A stretch of 64,000 bases of DNA from Natronococcus jeotgali DSM 18795 (GCF_000337695.1 NZ_AOIA01000034.1:124001-188000); one strand, 5' to 3'. Counted from the first letter of the stretch, positions 36,634-45,120 are shown. The notes: generated from the sequence alone by a model not told the origin. Numbers and translations are program-made.

Positions 36634-36777
36634 TGGAAGGGACCGTCAGCCGGTCGTTCGGTCGTCCACGCGCGGACGCCGGGGGGCTGCGGAGGCGGGA
36701 CGCGGCTGCGGGCGGGACGCAGCCGCGAACGCGGTGAACGAGTCGCCGGCGGTTGTGACAGGCGGGCCCCATCGCCC
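36634..36777 (-). promoter_or_regulatory. Candidate fluoride riboswitch upstream of the crcB pair
   Basis: Read on the minus strand, 36777-36760 gives GGGCG-AUGGGGCC-CGCCU: a five-pair stem with an eight-base loop, nearly identical to the Thermotoga petrophila aptamer loop AUGAGGCC. At 36644-36639 GGUCCC pairs with loop bases GGGGCC (36770-36765) through six pairs including one G-U, forming the expected pseudoknot. A P3 arm is formed by GCCGG (36750-36746) with CCGGC (36653-36649) and UCGUUC (36741-36736) with GAACGA (36659-36654). The 3' strand reads GGCUGACGGUCCCUUCC against GGCUGAUGGCCUCUAC in the known RNA, so one ligand-site U is C. About 76 bases are inserted at the P3 tip. Confidence 0.6.
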
Positions 36778-36854
36778 GGATCGACGGATCGTTCTCGCAC
36801 GACCTACATGACGGTTGCGGAAACCGGGCTCGTAACCGAGAAGGAAAAGATCCA

Positions 36855-36862
36855 AGTTTAGA
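36855..36862 (+). promoter_or_regulatory. TATA box of the CDF transporter gene
   Basis: AGTTTAGA lies 18 to 25 bases before the ATG at 36880, consistent with a leaderless or nearly leaderless transcript. Confidence 0.45.
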
Positions 36863-36879
36863 CTGTCTCTAAACGGCGT

Positions 36880-37776
36880 ATGGTCGACGACGGACGCGGC
36901 GGGTTCGCGAGAGCGTCGTGGGCGAACGTCCTCGGCAACGTCGTGAAGATCGTTGTCGAGGGCGCCGCGGGGCTGACCTTCGGTAGCGTCGCGCTCGTGG
37001 CCGACGCGGCCCACTCGGTCGCGGACCTCGTCGCGAGCCTCGTCGTGCTCGTCTGGGGGCGGAGCACGTTCGACGAACCGGACGATACCCACCCCCACGG
37101 CCACGAACGGATCGAACCGCTGACGGCGCTGTTCGTCGGCGCAGTCATCGCCGTCCTCGGACTGAACCTGCTGTACGAGTCCGCACGGGGCATCTTCTAC
37201 GGCGTCGACGTCGCGTTCAGCCTCCTGCTTCTCGGCGCGCTCGGGTTCGCGATCGTCGATATGTACCTCGTCTACCGCTACACCGAGGCCGTCAACGAGA
37301 GGCTCGAGTCGACCGCGCTCGAGGCGCTTGCCGCGGACTGCCTGAACGACATCTACACCTCGCTGGCCGCGGTCGTCGGCGTCTTCGGCGTCCTGCTCGG
37401 CCAGCCGCTGCTCGATCCCATCGCCGGCGGGCTCGTCAGCCTGCTGGTCATCTACCAGGGCGTCGATATCGGCCGCGAGAACGTCGGCTACCTCGTCGGC
37501 GCCTCGCCGGGACCGACGAAGCGGGCGGCGATCACCGAGATCCTCCAGGACCACCCCGCCGTCGAGGGAATCCACGACCTCACCGTCTTCTACGACGGGC
37601 CCGTCCTCGAGGTCGAGGTCCACGTCGAGGTCGACGGCGACATGCCGTTCCGGCGGGCCCACGACGTCGAGTCGGAACTGGTGGCGAGCCTCCGTGGACT
37701 CGAGGACGTCGGCGACGCCCACGTCCACCTCGATCCGTCGGGAATCGGCGAGTGGAAGGATCAGCGCGACCGGTAG
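36880..37776 (+). CDS. Cation diffusion facilitator (CDF) metal exporter
   Basis: The 298-residue CDF transporter exchanges divalent metal such as Zn, Mn or Fe for protons. Six spans lie between residues 12 and 205. Transport-site residues sit in VADAAHSVADL (span 2, HxxxD type) and AADCLNDIYTS (span 5, DxxxD). A histidine-rich DDTHPHGHERIEP loop follows span 2. The C-terminal cytoplasmic domain (VEGIHDLTVFYDGPVLEVEVHVEVDGDM) has the usual ferredoxin-like fold with metal-binding His residues. The gene is divergent from the crcB pair. Confidence 0.93.
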   Translation: MVDDGRGGFARASWANVLGNVVKIVVEGAAGLTFGSVALVADAAHSVADLVASLVVLVWGRSTFDEPDDTHPHGHERIEPLTALFVGAVIAVLGLNLLYESARGIFYGVDVAFSLLLLGALGFAIVDMYLVYRYTEAVNERLESTALEALAADCLNDIYTSLAAVVGVFGVLLGQPLLDPIAGGLVSLLVIYQGVDIGRENVGYLVGASPGPTKRAAITEILQDHPAVEGIHDLTVFYDGPVLEVEVHVEVDGDMPFRRAHDVESELVASLRGLEDVGDAHVHLDPSGIGEWKDQRDR

Positions 37777-37793
37777 CCTGGCCGGGACGCCAG

Positions 37794-37802
37794 CTTTTAT
37801 TT
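37794..37802 (+). promoter_or_regulatory. TATA box of the MBL-fold gene
   Basis: CTTTTATTT lies 23 to 31 bases before the ATG at 37825 and supports a leaderless start. Confidence 0.5.
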
Positions 37803-37824
37803 CATCTGCCCACGGCCTACCGGT

Positions 37825-38745
37825 ATGGAAATCGGTGACGTCCGTCAGGTTACGGCCGGCGACTGTTCGGACCTCTACTACGTCGATACGGGAATGTACG
37901 AGACCGGCGGGTACGGCGCGGTCTACGTTATAGACGACGATCGACCCGCGATCGTCGACACCGGGATCGGGACGAACTACGAGCGGATCCTCGCGGCCCT
38001 CGAGGAGATCGGCATCGCCCCCGAAGAACTCGAGGTCATCGCGGTGACGCACATCCACCTCGACCACGCTGGCGGCGCGGGCTACCTCGCGGAGGCCTGT
38101 CCCAACGCGGAGGTGTACGTCCACCCGATCGGCACCGACCACCTCGCGGATCCCTCGCGACTGGTCGCGGGCACGAAGGCCGCCGTCGGCGACCAGTGGC
38201 AGTACTACGTCGAGCCGAAACCGGTCCCCGAGGACCGAATCGTCGAGGTCGAGGACGGCGACGCCGTCGACCTCGGAACCCACGAGCTCCGGGTTCACGA
38301 GACCCCCGGCCACGCTCCCCACCAGGTCGTCTTCGAGGATCCCGAGAACGACGCGGTCTTTACCGCCGACGCCGCGGGGATCTGGGTGCCCGAGCGCGAG
38401 GAGATCGTCGAGACCTCGCCGCCGTCGAACTTCCACCTCGAGCGCTGCCTCGAGGACGTCGAGACCCTCCAGAAGATCGACCCCGACGTGCTCTGTTACG
38501 CTCACTTCGGCCCGCGCTACGTCGGCGACGACGCCGAGGCGGCCCTCGAGGAGTACGCGACCGTCCTCGAGGAGTGGGTCCGAAACGTCGAGGCGAAACG
38601 CGGAGAACTCGAGGACGACGAGGCCGTCGTCGATTACTTCGCCTCCAGGTCGGATCTGGGCGACGCCTGGGGCGAGCACAAGGCCGGCGCCGAGGCCGGC
38701 ATGAACGTCCGAGGCGTCCTCGGCTACCTGGATCACCGGGACTGA
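37825..38745 (+). CDS. MBL-fold metallo-hydrolase
   Basis: The 306-residue metallo-beta-lactamase-fold enzyme has the metal motif THIHLDHAGG (HxHxDH) at about residues 74-82, further ligands in HETPGHAPHQVV and the late CYAHFGPRYVG. The product class is probably thioester or lactone hydrolase, but the substrate cannot be told. A C-terminal helical segment (EYATVLEEWVRNVEAKRGELE) extends the core as in glyoxalase II-like members. Its own TATA box lies just upstream. Confidence 0.88.
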   Translation: MEIGDVRQVTAGDCSDLYYVDTGMYETGGYGAVYVIDDDRPAIVDTGIGTNYERILAALEEIGIAPEELEVIAVTHIHLDHAGGAGYLAEACPNAEVYVHPIGTDHLADPSRLVAGTKAAVGDQWQYYVEPKPVPEDRIVEVEDGDAVDLGTHELRVHETPGHAPHQVVFEDPENDAVFTADAAGIWVPEREEIVETSPPSNFHLERCLEDVETLQKIDPDVLCYAHFGPRYVGDDAEAALEEYATVLEEWVRNVEAKRGELEDDEAVVDYFASRSDLGDAWGEHKAGAEAGMNVRGVLGYLDHRD

Positions 38746-38860
38746 CTGCCGGAGTCGACCGTTTTCGCCGTCGTCGTCGCCGTTAAAGACGAATAAACGG
38801 GGTGACAGATGCGTTCAGTTTCATCACGTTTTATCGATCGGGAGGTACTGTTATGCGGGT

Positions 38861-40843
38861 ATGCACTGGCGGGACGCCGAACGGGAGTACGAGGACGAGG
38901 TCATCGGCGAAACGACGCTCGGTCGGCTGTTCGACGACGCCGTCGAGCGCTACCCCAACCGGCCAGCCCAGCGGTACAAGGGCGGGATCTACGACCGCTC
39001 GCTGACCGACTCCGTCCTCGAGCCCGCCGACCCTGGCTCGTTCCGGCCGATCTCCTACACCGAGATGCGAGCCCTTGTCCGCAACCTCGCGGCGGGCTTT
39101 CGCGAGCTGGGTATCGAGCCGGGCGATCGGGTCGGCATCTTCGCCGAGACGCGCATGGAGTGGGCCCAGACCGACTTCGCGCTGCTCTCGGCGGGTGCGG
39201 TCGTCACGACCGTCTACACCGGCTCCTCGCCCGATCAGGTCCGGTACCTGCTCGACGATCCCGACGCCGACGCGGTCGTCGTCGAGAACGAGGCGTTGCT
39301 CGAGCGCGTTCTCGAGGTCGAGGACGAACTCGACCTCGAGTTCATCGTCTCGATGGACCGCCTCGAGGGGTACGACGACCGCGACGACGTCCTGACGCTG
39401 GCCGACGTCTACGACCGCGGCGAGGACGCGTTCGACCTCGAGACCTACGAGGAGTGGCTCGATACCCCGGAGATGGACGACCTCGCGAGTCTCATCTACA
39501 CGAGCGGAACGACGGGACAGCCCAAGGGCGTCGAGCTCACCCACCGGAACTTCCGGTCGAACGTCAACCAGATCCGCAAGCGGTACGGGCCACGCCCCGA
39601 CAAGGACGACGAACTCCCGGTGATCGACGAGACCGTCCAGTCGGTCTCGTACCTGCCGCTGGCGCACGTCTTCGAACGCACTGCGGGCCACTTCCTGCTG
39701 TTTGCAAGCGGCGCCTGCATCGCCTACGCGGAGAGCACCGACACGCTCAAGGAGGACTTCGGGACCGTCCAGCCGGATACGGCGACCAGCGTTCCCCGCG
39801 TCTACGAGAAGATCTACGACACGATCCGCGAGCAGGCCAGCGAGTCGGGTGCGAAAAAGCGAATCTTCGAGTGGGCGACCGATGTCGGCGTCCGGTACCA
39901 GCGGGCGGACGACCCCGGGCCCGTCCTCGGCGCGAAGCAGTCGCTGGCCGACAGGCTGGTCTTCTCGAGCGTCCGCGAGGCGCTCGGCGGCGAGATCGAA
40001 CTCCTGATCAGCGGCGGCGGGAGCCTCTCGAAGGAACTGTGCACGCTGTACCACGCGATGGGGCTGCCGATCTACGAGGGATACGGGCTCACCGAGACGG
40101 CCCCCGTCGTCTCGGTCAACCCGCCCGAGGAGCCGCGGATCGGGACGATCGGACCGTCGTTGCCCGGCGTCGACGTCCGGGTCGACGAGTCGGTAACCGG
40201 CGAGGAGACGTTCGCCGACCCCGGCGAGGTCGGCGAACTCCTGGTCAGCGGGCCGAACGTCGCGGAAGGTTACTGGAACAAGCCGGGGGCCACGGCGGAG
40301 TCGTTCTTCGAAGCGGACGGCAGCCGCTGGTTCCGAACGGGCGACATCGTCCACCTCCGGCCCGACGACTACATCGAGTTCCGCGATCGGGTCAAGCAGA
40401 TCCTCGTCCTCTCGACGGGGAAAAACGTCGCGCCGGGGCCGATCGAGGACGCGTTCGCGGCCAGCGAGGTCGTCGAACAGTGTCTGGTCGTCGGCGACGG
40501 CGAGAAGTTCGTCGGCGCCCTGCTGGTTCCGAACACGGATCACATCCGCGAGTGGGCCGACGAGCGGGGGATCGACCTCCCCGAGGACCCCCAGGCGGTG
40601 TGCGACGACGACCGCGTCCGGGAGTACGTCGGCGAGACGGTCGCGGCGGTCAACGAGAACTTCGAGAGCCACGAGACGATCAAGCGATTCGAGCTCGTGC
40701 CGCGGGAGTTCACCGAGGAAAACGACATGCTGACGCCGACGATGAAAAAGAAACGTCGCGTCATCCTCGAGCGGTTCGAGGATCGGATCGATCGGATCTA
40801 CGCCGAGGACCGCGACGATCGTCTCGATCCGGTCTCTCACTGA
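38861..40843 (+). CDS. Long-chain acyl-CoA synthetase (AMP-forming)
   Basis: The 660-residue member of the AMP-binding (ANL) superfamily activates fatty acids to acyl-CoA. The P-loop signature is SLIYTSGTTGQPKGVELTHRNF. Other motifs are YLPLAHVFERTAG, the GGGSLSKELCTLYHAMGLPIYEGYGLTETAPVVS core, RTGDIVHLRPDDYIEFRDRVKQILVLSTGKNV hinge, and a lysine in TPTMKKKRRVILERF that is probably catalytic. Best resemblance is to bacterial FadD15-like long-chain enzymes. A TATA box near 38827-38835 suggests a leaderless start at this ATG even though a GGAGGT sequence lies 14 bases upstream. Confidence 0.92.
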   Translation: MHWRDAEREYEDEVIGETTLGRLFDDAVERYPNRPAQRYKGGIYDRSLTDSVLEPADPGSFRPISYTEMRALVRNLAAGFRELGIEPGDRVGIFAETRMEWAQTDFALLSAGAVVTTVYTGSSPDQVRYLLDDPDADAVVVENEALLERVLEVEDELDLEFIVSMDRLEGYDDRDDVLTLADVYDRGEDAFDLETYEEWLDTPEMDDLASLIYTSGTTGQPKGVELTHRNFRSNVNQIRKRYGPRPDKDDELPVIDETVQSVSYLPLAHVFERTAGHFLLFASGACIAYAESTDTLKEDFGTVQPDTATSVPRVYEKIYDTIREQASESGAKKRIFEWATDVGVRYQRADDPGPVLGAKQSLADRLVFSSVREALGGEIELLISGGGSLSKELCTLYHAMGLPIYEGYGLTETAPVVSVNPPEEPRIGTIGPSLPGVDVRVDESVTGEETFADPGEVGELLVSGPNVAEGYWNKPGATAESFFEADGSRWFRTGDIVHLRPDDYIEFRDRVKQILVLSTGKNVAPGPIEDAFAASEVVEQCLVVGDGEKFVGALLVPNTDHIREWADERGIDLPEDPQAVCDDDRVREYVGETVAAVNENFESHETIKRFELVPREFTEENDMLTPTMKKKRRVILERFEDRIDRIYAEDRDDRLDPVSH

Positions 40844-41008
40844 CGGTTGCCAGTGCCTGCAGAAGAAATAGTTCTCGTCCGATAGTATCAGCGAACCAAG
40901 TGCTTCCTCGGCGATCCGACGGGCTAAACACGGAGGAGCGCCGAAGGGTACAACCGAACTAGATGTATCGTCAGCGAACCGACGGCGAGCGGTCAGGAGG
41001 AGTGTTAC

Positions 41009-42814
41009 ATGGATCTCAATCGGCGTGAGTTCGGCACGGCTGCGGGGGTATCGATCTCGGCTATTCTCGCGGGGTGTGGCGCCCTCGGGGACGAGTCCGA
41101 CGGCGAGAACGGGAACGATTCGGACGACGAGCAGGCCAAAGGGGGAGACGGTCCGGCGGAGTGGAACGAGTCCGAGGGGAACGAGTCGACGGACGACGGG
41201 TCCGAGGAGGAACAGGACCAGTACGAGGACCAGTCGATCCCCGGCGAGGTCCTCATCTCCGCCTCGCTCGAGGATTCGCTCGTCGCCCGCCGTCACACCT
41301 ACACCTGGGCGTCCGATCCGCCGGGCGACCAGTGTAACGTCCACGTCATGCTCGAGAACACGACCGACGGGGAGTTCGCCATCGACATGGAAGCCCGGAT
41401 CTTCGACGGCGAGGGCTCCGAACTCGCGACCGCCCTCTACAGGGAGGAGGACAGTCCCGCGCCGGGCGAACGCGCCGTCTACTCCTTCCCGCTCAACAAC
41501 TGCGAGGACACCGCGGCGTACGAACTCGTCATCACGGATCCGGACGAAGAGTCCTACGGCTCCGAGGACGACTCGAGCGACGATAGCGGAAACGGCGACG
41601 ATTCTGGAAACGGCGATGACAGCGGAAGTGACGACACCGGAAACGGCGACGACAGCGGAAGTGACGACACCGGAAACGGCGATGACTCCGGGAACGGTGA
41701 CGACGGCGGAAACGGCGATGACTCCGGGAACGGCGACGACACCGGAAACGGCGACGACAGCGACGACGGCAACAATACCGGAGACGAGAGTAACAGCGAC
41801 GGCGGAAACGGCAACGACGCGGATGACGGCGGAAACGGCGACGATGGCGGGAACAACGACGGTGGAAACGGCGACGACACCGGAAACGGCGATGACTCCG
41901 GGAACGGTGACGACGGCGGAAACAGCGACGACTCCGGGAACGGTGACGACGGCGGAAACGGCGACGATAACAACGATACCGGGGGCGAGGACTCCGGAAA
42001 CGAGAGCAACAGCGACGGCGGGAACGGCGACGATAGCGGGAACGGTGACAACGACGGCAGTAACAGCGACGACGGCGGAAACGGCGGCGGCAACGAGAGC
42101 GGTGGCGGGAACGGCGATGGCGCGAACGGTAGCAACGGGAACAGTACCGACACCGATAGCGAAACCGACGGGGGAAACGGAGACGGCAGCAACGAAAGCG
42201 GTGGTAGTAACGACGACGAAAGCGGAGGCGATACGGGAAACGGTAACGACTCTGCAGACGGCGGAAACGACGAGGACGAAGATAGCACCGGCGGAAACGG
42301 TGACGGCGGCGGTAACGGCGGAAACGAGAGTACCGAGTCCAACTCGAGTGACGGGGCGGAGAGTGGGGACGAGACGAACGTCGAGAACGGGACGGACGGT
42401 GAGAACGAGACCGTGACCGATCCCGAGAACGAAACGGAAACCGAAGACGAGACCGATCCCGAGAACGGAACGGACGCGGAGAACGGGACGGATACCGGAG
42501 ACGAGACTGACTCCGAGAACGTGACGGGCGCCGAAGACGGTAACGAGACCGACTCCGAGAACGTGACGGGCACCGAAGACGGTAACGAGACCGACTCCGA
42601 GAACGTGACGGGCACCGAAGACGGTAACGAGACCGGGGCCAACTCGTCCACTCCCGACGACCGACCGAACTCGAGCGATTCCAACGAAACGGCCGATCCC
42701 GTCGCCGAACCCGAACTGAACGCCTCCGACGACGGCGAAAACGAGAGCGGACCGAGCGCGACCAACGGCTCGAGCAACGCGAGCGGCGAGTTCGGAATCG
42801 GTCTGTTCGGCTGA
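41009..42814 (+). CDS. Tat lipoprotein with extensive Gly/Asn/Asp repeats
   Basis: The 601-residue protein starts with a twin-arginine lipoprotein signal (MDLNRREFGTAAGVSISAILAGCG) whose lipobox LAGC puts the lipid on Cys23. A folded-looking domain occupies about residues 75-180 (GEVLISASLEDSLVARRHTYTWASDPPGDQCNVHVMLENT...YELVITDPDEE). The rest is about 370 residues of NGDDSGNGDD-type repeats, followed near residues 455-540 by Glu/Thr repeats with three copies of a 15-residue unit NETDSENVTGTEDG. Many N-x-S/T sequons make heavy N-glycosylation likely. It is anchored outside the cell; the tail probably acts as a hydrated acidic stalk. No enzyme motif is seen. Confidence 0.75.
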   Translation: MDLNRREFGTAAGVSISAILAGCGALGDESDGENGNDSDDEQAKGGDGPAEWNESEGNESTDDGSEEEQDQYEDQSIPGEVLISASLEDSLVARRHTYTWASDPPGDQCNVHVMLENTTDGEFAIDMEARIFDGEGSELATALYREEDSPAPGERAVYSFPLNNCEDTAAYELVITDPDEESYGSEDDSSDDSGNGDDSGNGDDSGSDDTGNGDDSGSDDTGNGDDSGNGDDGGNGDDSGNGDDTGNGDDSDDGNNTGDESNSDGGNGNDADDGGNGDDGGNNDGGNGDDTGNGDDSGNGDDGGNSDDSGNGDDGGNGDDNNDTGGEDSGNESNSDGGNGDDSGNGDNDGSNSDDGGNGGGNESGGGNGDGANGSNGNSTDTDSETDGGNGDGSNESGGSNDDESGGDTGNGNDSADGGNDEDEDSTGGNGDGGGNGGNESTESNSSDGAESGDETNVENGTDGENETVTDPENETETEDETDPENGTDAENGTDTGDETDSENVTGAEDGNETDSENVTGTEDGNETDSENVTGTEDGNETGANSSTPDDRPNSSDSNETADPVAEPELNASDDGENESGPSATNGSSNASGEFGIGLFG

Positions 42815-42933
42815 CTACGGTCGAACAGCACTCCAAAACGGGGACTGTAGTTATTTCTGATTAGTTCTGTGAAGACAGTGTACGCGGTATCCGGGGGAGA
42901 GAGCGGGACTGTCGGATGACGTCTCGATACCCA

Positions 42934-42968
42934 ATATAATTACAAGCGTTAGTACACAAGAATTATAT
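42934..42968 (+). promoter_or_regulatory. TATA box within an inverted repeat, upstream of the 89-residue gene
   Basis: ATATAATT (42934-42941) and AATTATAT (42961-42968) are perfect inverted repeats separated by 19 bases. The downstream arm is the TATA box, 23 bases before the ATG. A repressor binding both arms would block TBP. Confidence 0.45.
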
Positions 42969-42990
42969 CGACTGTCCGCCTGGAACGGAT

Positions 42991-43260
42991 ATGGTTCCAC
43001 ACGGACGATCGCTCGCCCTCACCGCGGAGACCCTCCACCTCGGAACGACCATCCGGTACCACTACCGGACCGGCAGCGCGCTCGCGACTGTCGTCGAACG
43101 CACCTCCAAACGGGTGACCTTCGTCGGCGAGGACTGCGACGGCACGTTCACGCACGACCAGATCGATCGCCTGTTCGCGACGGATCGCCTGCAGGTCGTC
43201 CTCGACGACGAACTCCACCTCCCCGCCGACGCCTCCCTGGAGGGCTATCGTCGGAGCTGA
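42991..43260 (+). CDS. Small conserved haloarchaeal protein of unknown function
   Basis: The 89-residue protein has a beta-rich pattern (ALTAETLHLGTTIRYHYRTGSALATVVERTSKRVTFVGEDCDGTFTHDQIDRLFATDRLQVVLDDELHLP). It has no signal peptide, membrane span or metal motif. A well-placed TATA box inside an inverted repeat makes expression likely. I do not recognise a named family. It is separated from the AOR gene by 183 bases. Confidence 0.6.
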   Translation: MVPHGRSLALTAETLHLGTTIRYHYRTGSALATVVERTSKRVTFVGEDCDGTFTHDQIDRLFATDRLQVVLDDELHLPADASLEGYRRS

Positions 43261-43266
43261 ACCATC

Positions 43267-43294
43267 CACACACCGATCGCAGTGCAGTCCGGCG
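43267..43294. repeat. Dispersed 28-base element, copy 2
   Basis: This sequence matches 443-470 at 25 of 28 positions. Similarity extends weakly about ten bases upstream (CTGAA plus CACACACC). Both copies lie just after the stop codon of a small gene. Confidence 0.4.
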
Positions 43295-43397
43295 ATGAGT
43301 GTGCAGTGACGTTCAGTTCCTGTTATCGTCGCCGGCCGTCCCGGCCGAACGCCGCCCACGAGGACGAAGGAGACCTGTCCCGAGAGCACCGATAATG

Positions 43398-43446
43398 CCG
43401 TATACAGTAACTGTTTTATGGGGATCGATATACCGTATACAGTATG
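43398..43446 (+). promoter_or_regulatory. AOR promoter with duplicated operator-like sites
   Basis: The 12-base sequence CCGTATACAGTA occurs at 43398-43409 and 43433-43444. Between them GTTTTATGG (43413-43421) is the likely TATA box. The second copy sits in the near-palindrome ATACCGTATACAGTAT (14 of 16 symmetric), overlapping the start codon at 43444. The two sites therefore bracket the promoter, suggesting repression by a dimeric regulator. Confidence 0.6.
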
Positions 43447-45120
43447 AACCACGTTCACGGACCGCTGTGCTCGATCGACCTCGAGGACCGCACCTCGTCG
43501 GCCGAGGACGTCGACGACGTCCTCGAGTCGTTCATCGGCGGACGCGCGCTCGGGACGAAGCTGGCCCACGACCGCATCCCGTTCGACGCCGACCCGCTCG
43601 GGGCGGACAATCGGCTCTACTTCGCGACGGGACCGCTCCAGCACTCGACGATGAGTTTCACCGGGCGGATGTCGGCGACCGCGGTCTCGCCGCTCACTGA
43701 GGGATTACTCTCCTCGAACGCCGGCGGCTTCCTCTCGCGGAACTTTACGGGAACGGGCTACAGCGCCCTCGAGGTCACCGGCGCCAGCGACGAACTCGTG
43801 ATCGTCCACGTCACCGACGAGAGCGTCGAGTTCGAGGCGGTGCCGGAGCTCGAGGAGGCGACGGTCCCCGAGACTTGCGAGTACATCGAGGACGAGCACG
43901 GCCTCGAATCGGAACACACCGTCGTCGTCGGTCCCGCCGGCGAGAACGAGGTCCGGTTCGCCTCGATCATGACCTCGGAGGAGCGGGCGTTCGGTCGCGG
44001 CGGACTGGGCGCGGTCCTGGGGTCGAAAAACGTCAAGGCGATCACCTTCGACGGCGACTCGACTCGCGAGGTCGAGATTCCGCCGCTGCAGATGGAGATC
44101 CACGGCGAGGCCGCCCAGTCGGATCACATCATGAAACGGCAGGGGACCTCCTCGATGACCGAGTTCGCGAACACCGTCGAGGCGTTGCCGACGCGGTACT
44201 TCTCGGAGCTGTCCTTCGAGGGTGCCGAGGGCGTCAGCGGCGACCGCGTCGAGGAGAAGAAGTACAAGAAGGGAACCTGCTCGGCGTGTGCGTTCGCCTG
44301 CAAACTTCCCACCAGAGACGAGGAGTCGGGCCTCGAGACCGAGGGGCCGGAGTACGAGACCGTGATGGCGTTCGGCCCGAACTCGGGAGTCGACGACATC
44401 GTCGACGTCATGCAGTCGAACAAGCTCTGCGACGAGCTCGGTCTGGACACGATCTCCTGTGGCGACACCGTCGCGGCCTACCTCGCCAGCGAGGCGGAGT
44501 TCGGCAACGCCGACCTGATCCACGAGCTCGTCGAGAAGATCGCCTACCGCGAGGACGTCGGCGACGACCTCGCCGAGGGGGTCGACCGCGTCCACGACGA
44601 CCTCGGCGTCGAGAACTGGTCCGTGAAGGGGCTCGAGTTCCCCGCCCACGACGGGCGGGCGCTGAACGGGCAGGGGCTGGCCTTCGCCACCTCGAACCGC
44701 GGCGCCGACCACATGTACGCCGAGTTCTACCCCTACGAGTACCCGCTGGTCGACTCCGAGCGGGCCTTCGAGAAGGAGGGCCTCGAGGACAAACCCCCGA
44801 AAGTCGTCGAGCTCGAGAACGTCAACGCGATCAAGGACAGCGCCGTCCTCTGTAAGTTCTCGCGCGATTTCGTCGACGAGGACCGCCTGTCGACCCTGCT
44901 CGACGCCGACTACGAGGAGCTGCTCGAGATCGGCGGACGAGTCGTCGCCCTCGAGCGTCACTTCAACAATCAGCGCGGGTTCGACCGCGAGGACGACGCG
45001 TTGCCCTACGAGCTCCCCGACTTCGACGCCGCGCTCTCGGAGTACTACGAGGTGCGGGGCTGGAACGACGACGGGACGGTCGCCGACGACCAGCTGAGCG
45101 CCGCGCCGGCCGACGACTGA
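43444..45120 (+). CDS. Aldehyde:ferredoxin oxidoreductase (AOR family)
   Basis: The 558-residue tungsten/molybdopterin enzyme oxidises aldehydes to acids with ferredoxin. The N-terminal domain contains FIGGRALGTKLAHDRIPFDADPLG and RMSATAVSPLTEGLLSSNAGGFL. The [4Fe-4S] ligands are Cys279, Cys282 and Cys286 (CSACAFAC) and Cys470 (AVLCKF). Pterin-contact blocks include GPEYETVMAFGPNSGVDD and ELGLDTISCGDTVAAYL. The size is slightly below classical AOR. It is convergent with an MFS transporter and 1.3 kb from eutBCA, so acetaldehyde from ethanolamine is a likely substrate, which is inference. Paired operator-like repeats around its start indicate tight control. Confidence 0.9.
   Translation: MNHVHGPLCSIDLEDRTSSAEDVDDVLESFIGGRALGTKLAHDRIPFDADPLGADNRLYFATGPLQHSTMSFTGRMSATAVSPLTEGLLSSNAGGFLSRNFTGTGYSALEVTGASDELVIVHVTDESVEFEAVPELEEATVPETCEYIEDEHGLESEHTVVVGPAGENEVRFASIMTSEERAFGRGGLGAVLGSKNVKAITFDGDSTREVEIPPLQMEIHGEAAQSDHIMKRQGTSSMTEFANTVEALPTRYFSELSFEGAEGVSGDRVEEKKYKKGTCSACAFACKLPTRDEESGLETEGPEYETVMAFGPNSGVDDIVDVMQSNKLCDELGLDTISCGDTVAAYLASEAEFGNADLIHELVEKIAYREDVGDDLAEGVDRVHDDLGVENWSVKGLEFPAHDGRALNGQGLAFATSNRGADHMYAEFYPYEYPLVDSERAFEKEGLEDKPPKVVELENVNAIKDSAVLCKFSRDFVDEDRLSTLLDADYEELLEIGGRVVALERHFNNQRGFDREDDALPYELPDFDAALSEYYEVRGWNDDGTVADDQLSAAPADD

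Noticed and set aside
38841-38863. Start of the acyl-CoA synthetase at ATG 38853 because of the nearby GGAGGT
   Set aside because: That ATG is in a different reading frame; the conserved product begins at 38861, which fits the TATA spacing.
41532-42836. Arg/Ser-rich and Ser/Pro-rich minus-strand frames opposite the lipoprotein gene
   Set aside because: They are products of the repeat DNA; only the plus frame has a signal peptide, lipobox and acidic halophilic composition.
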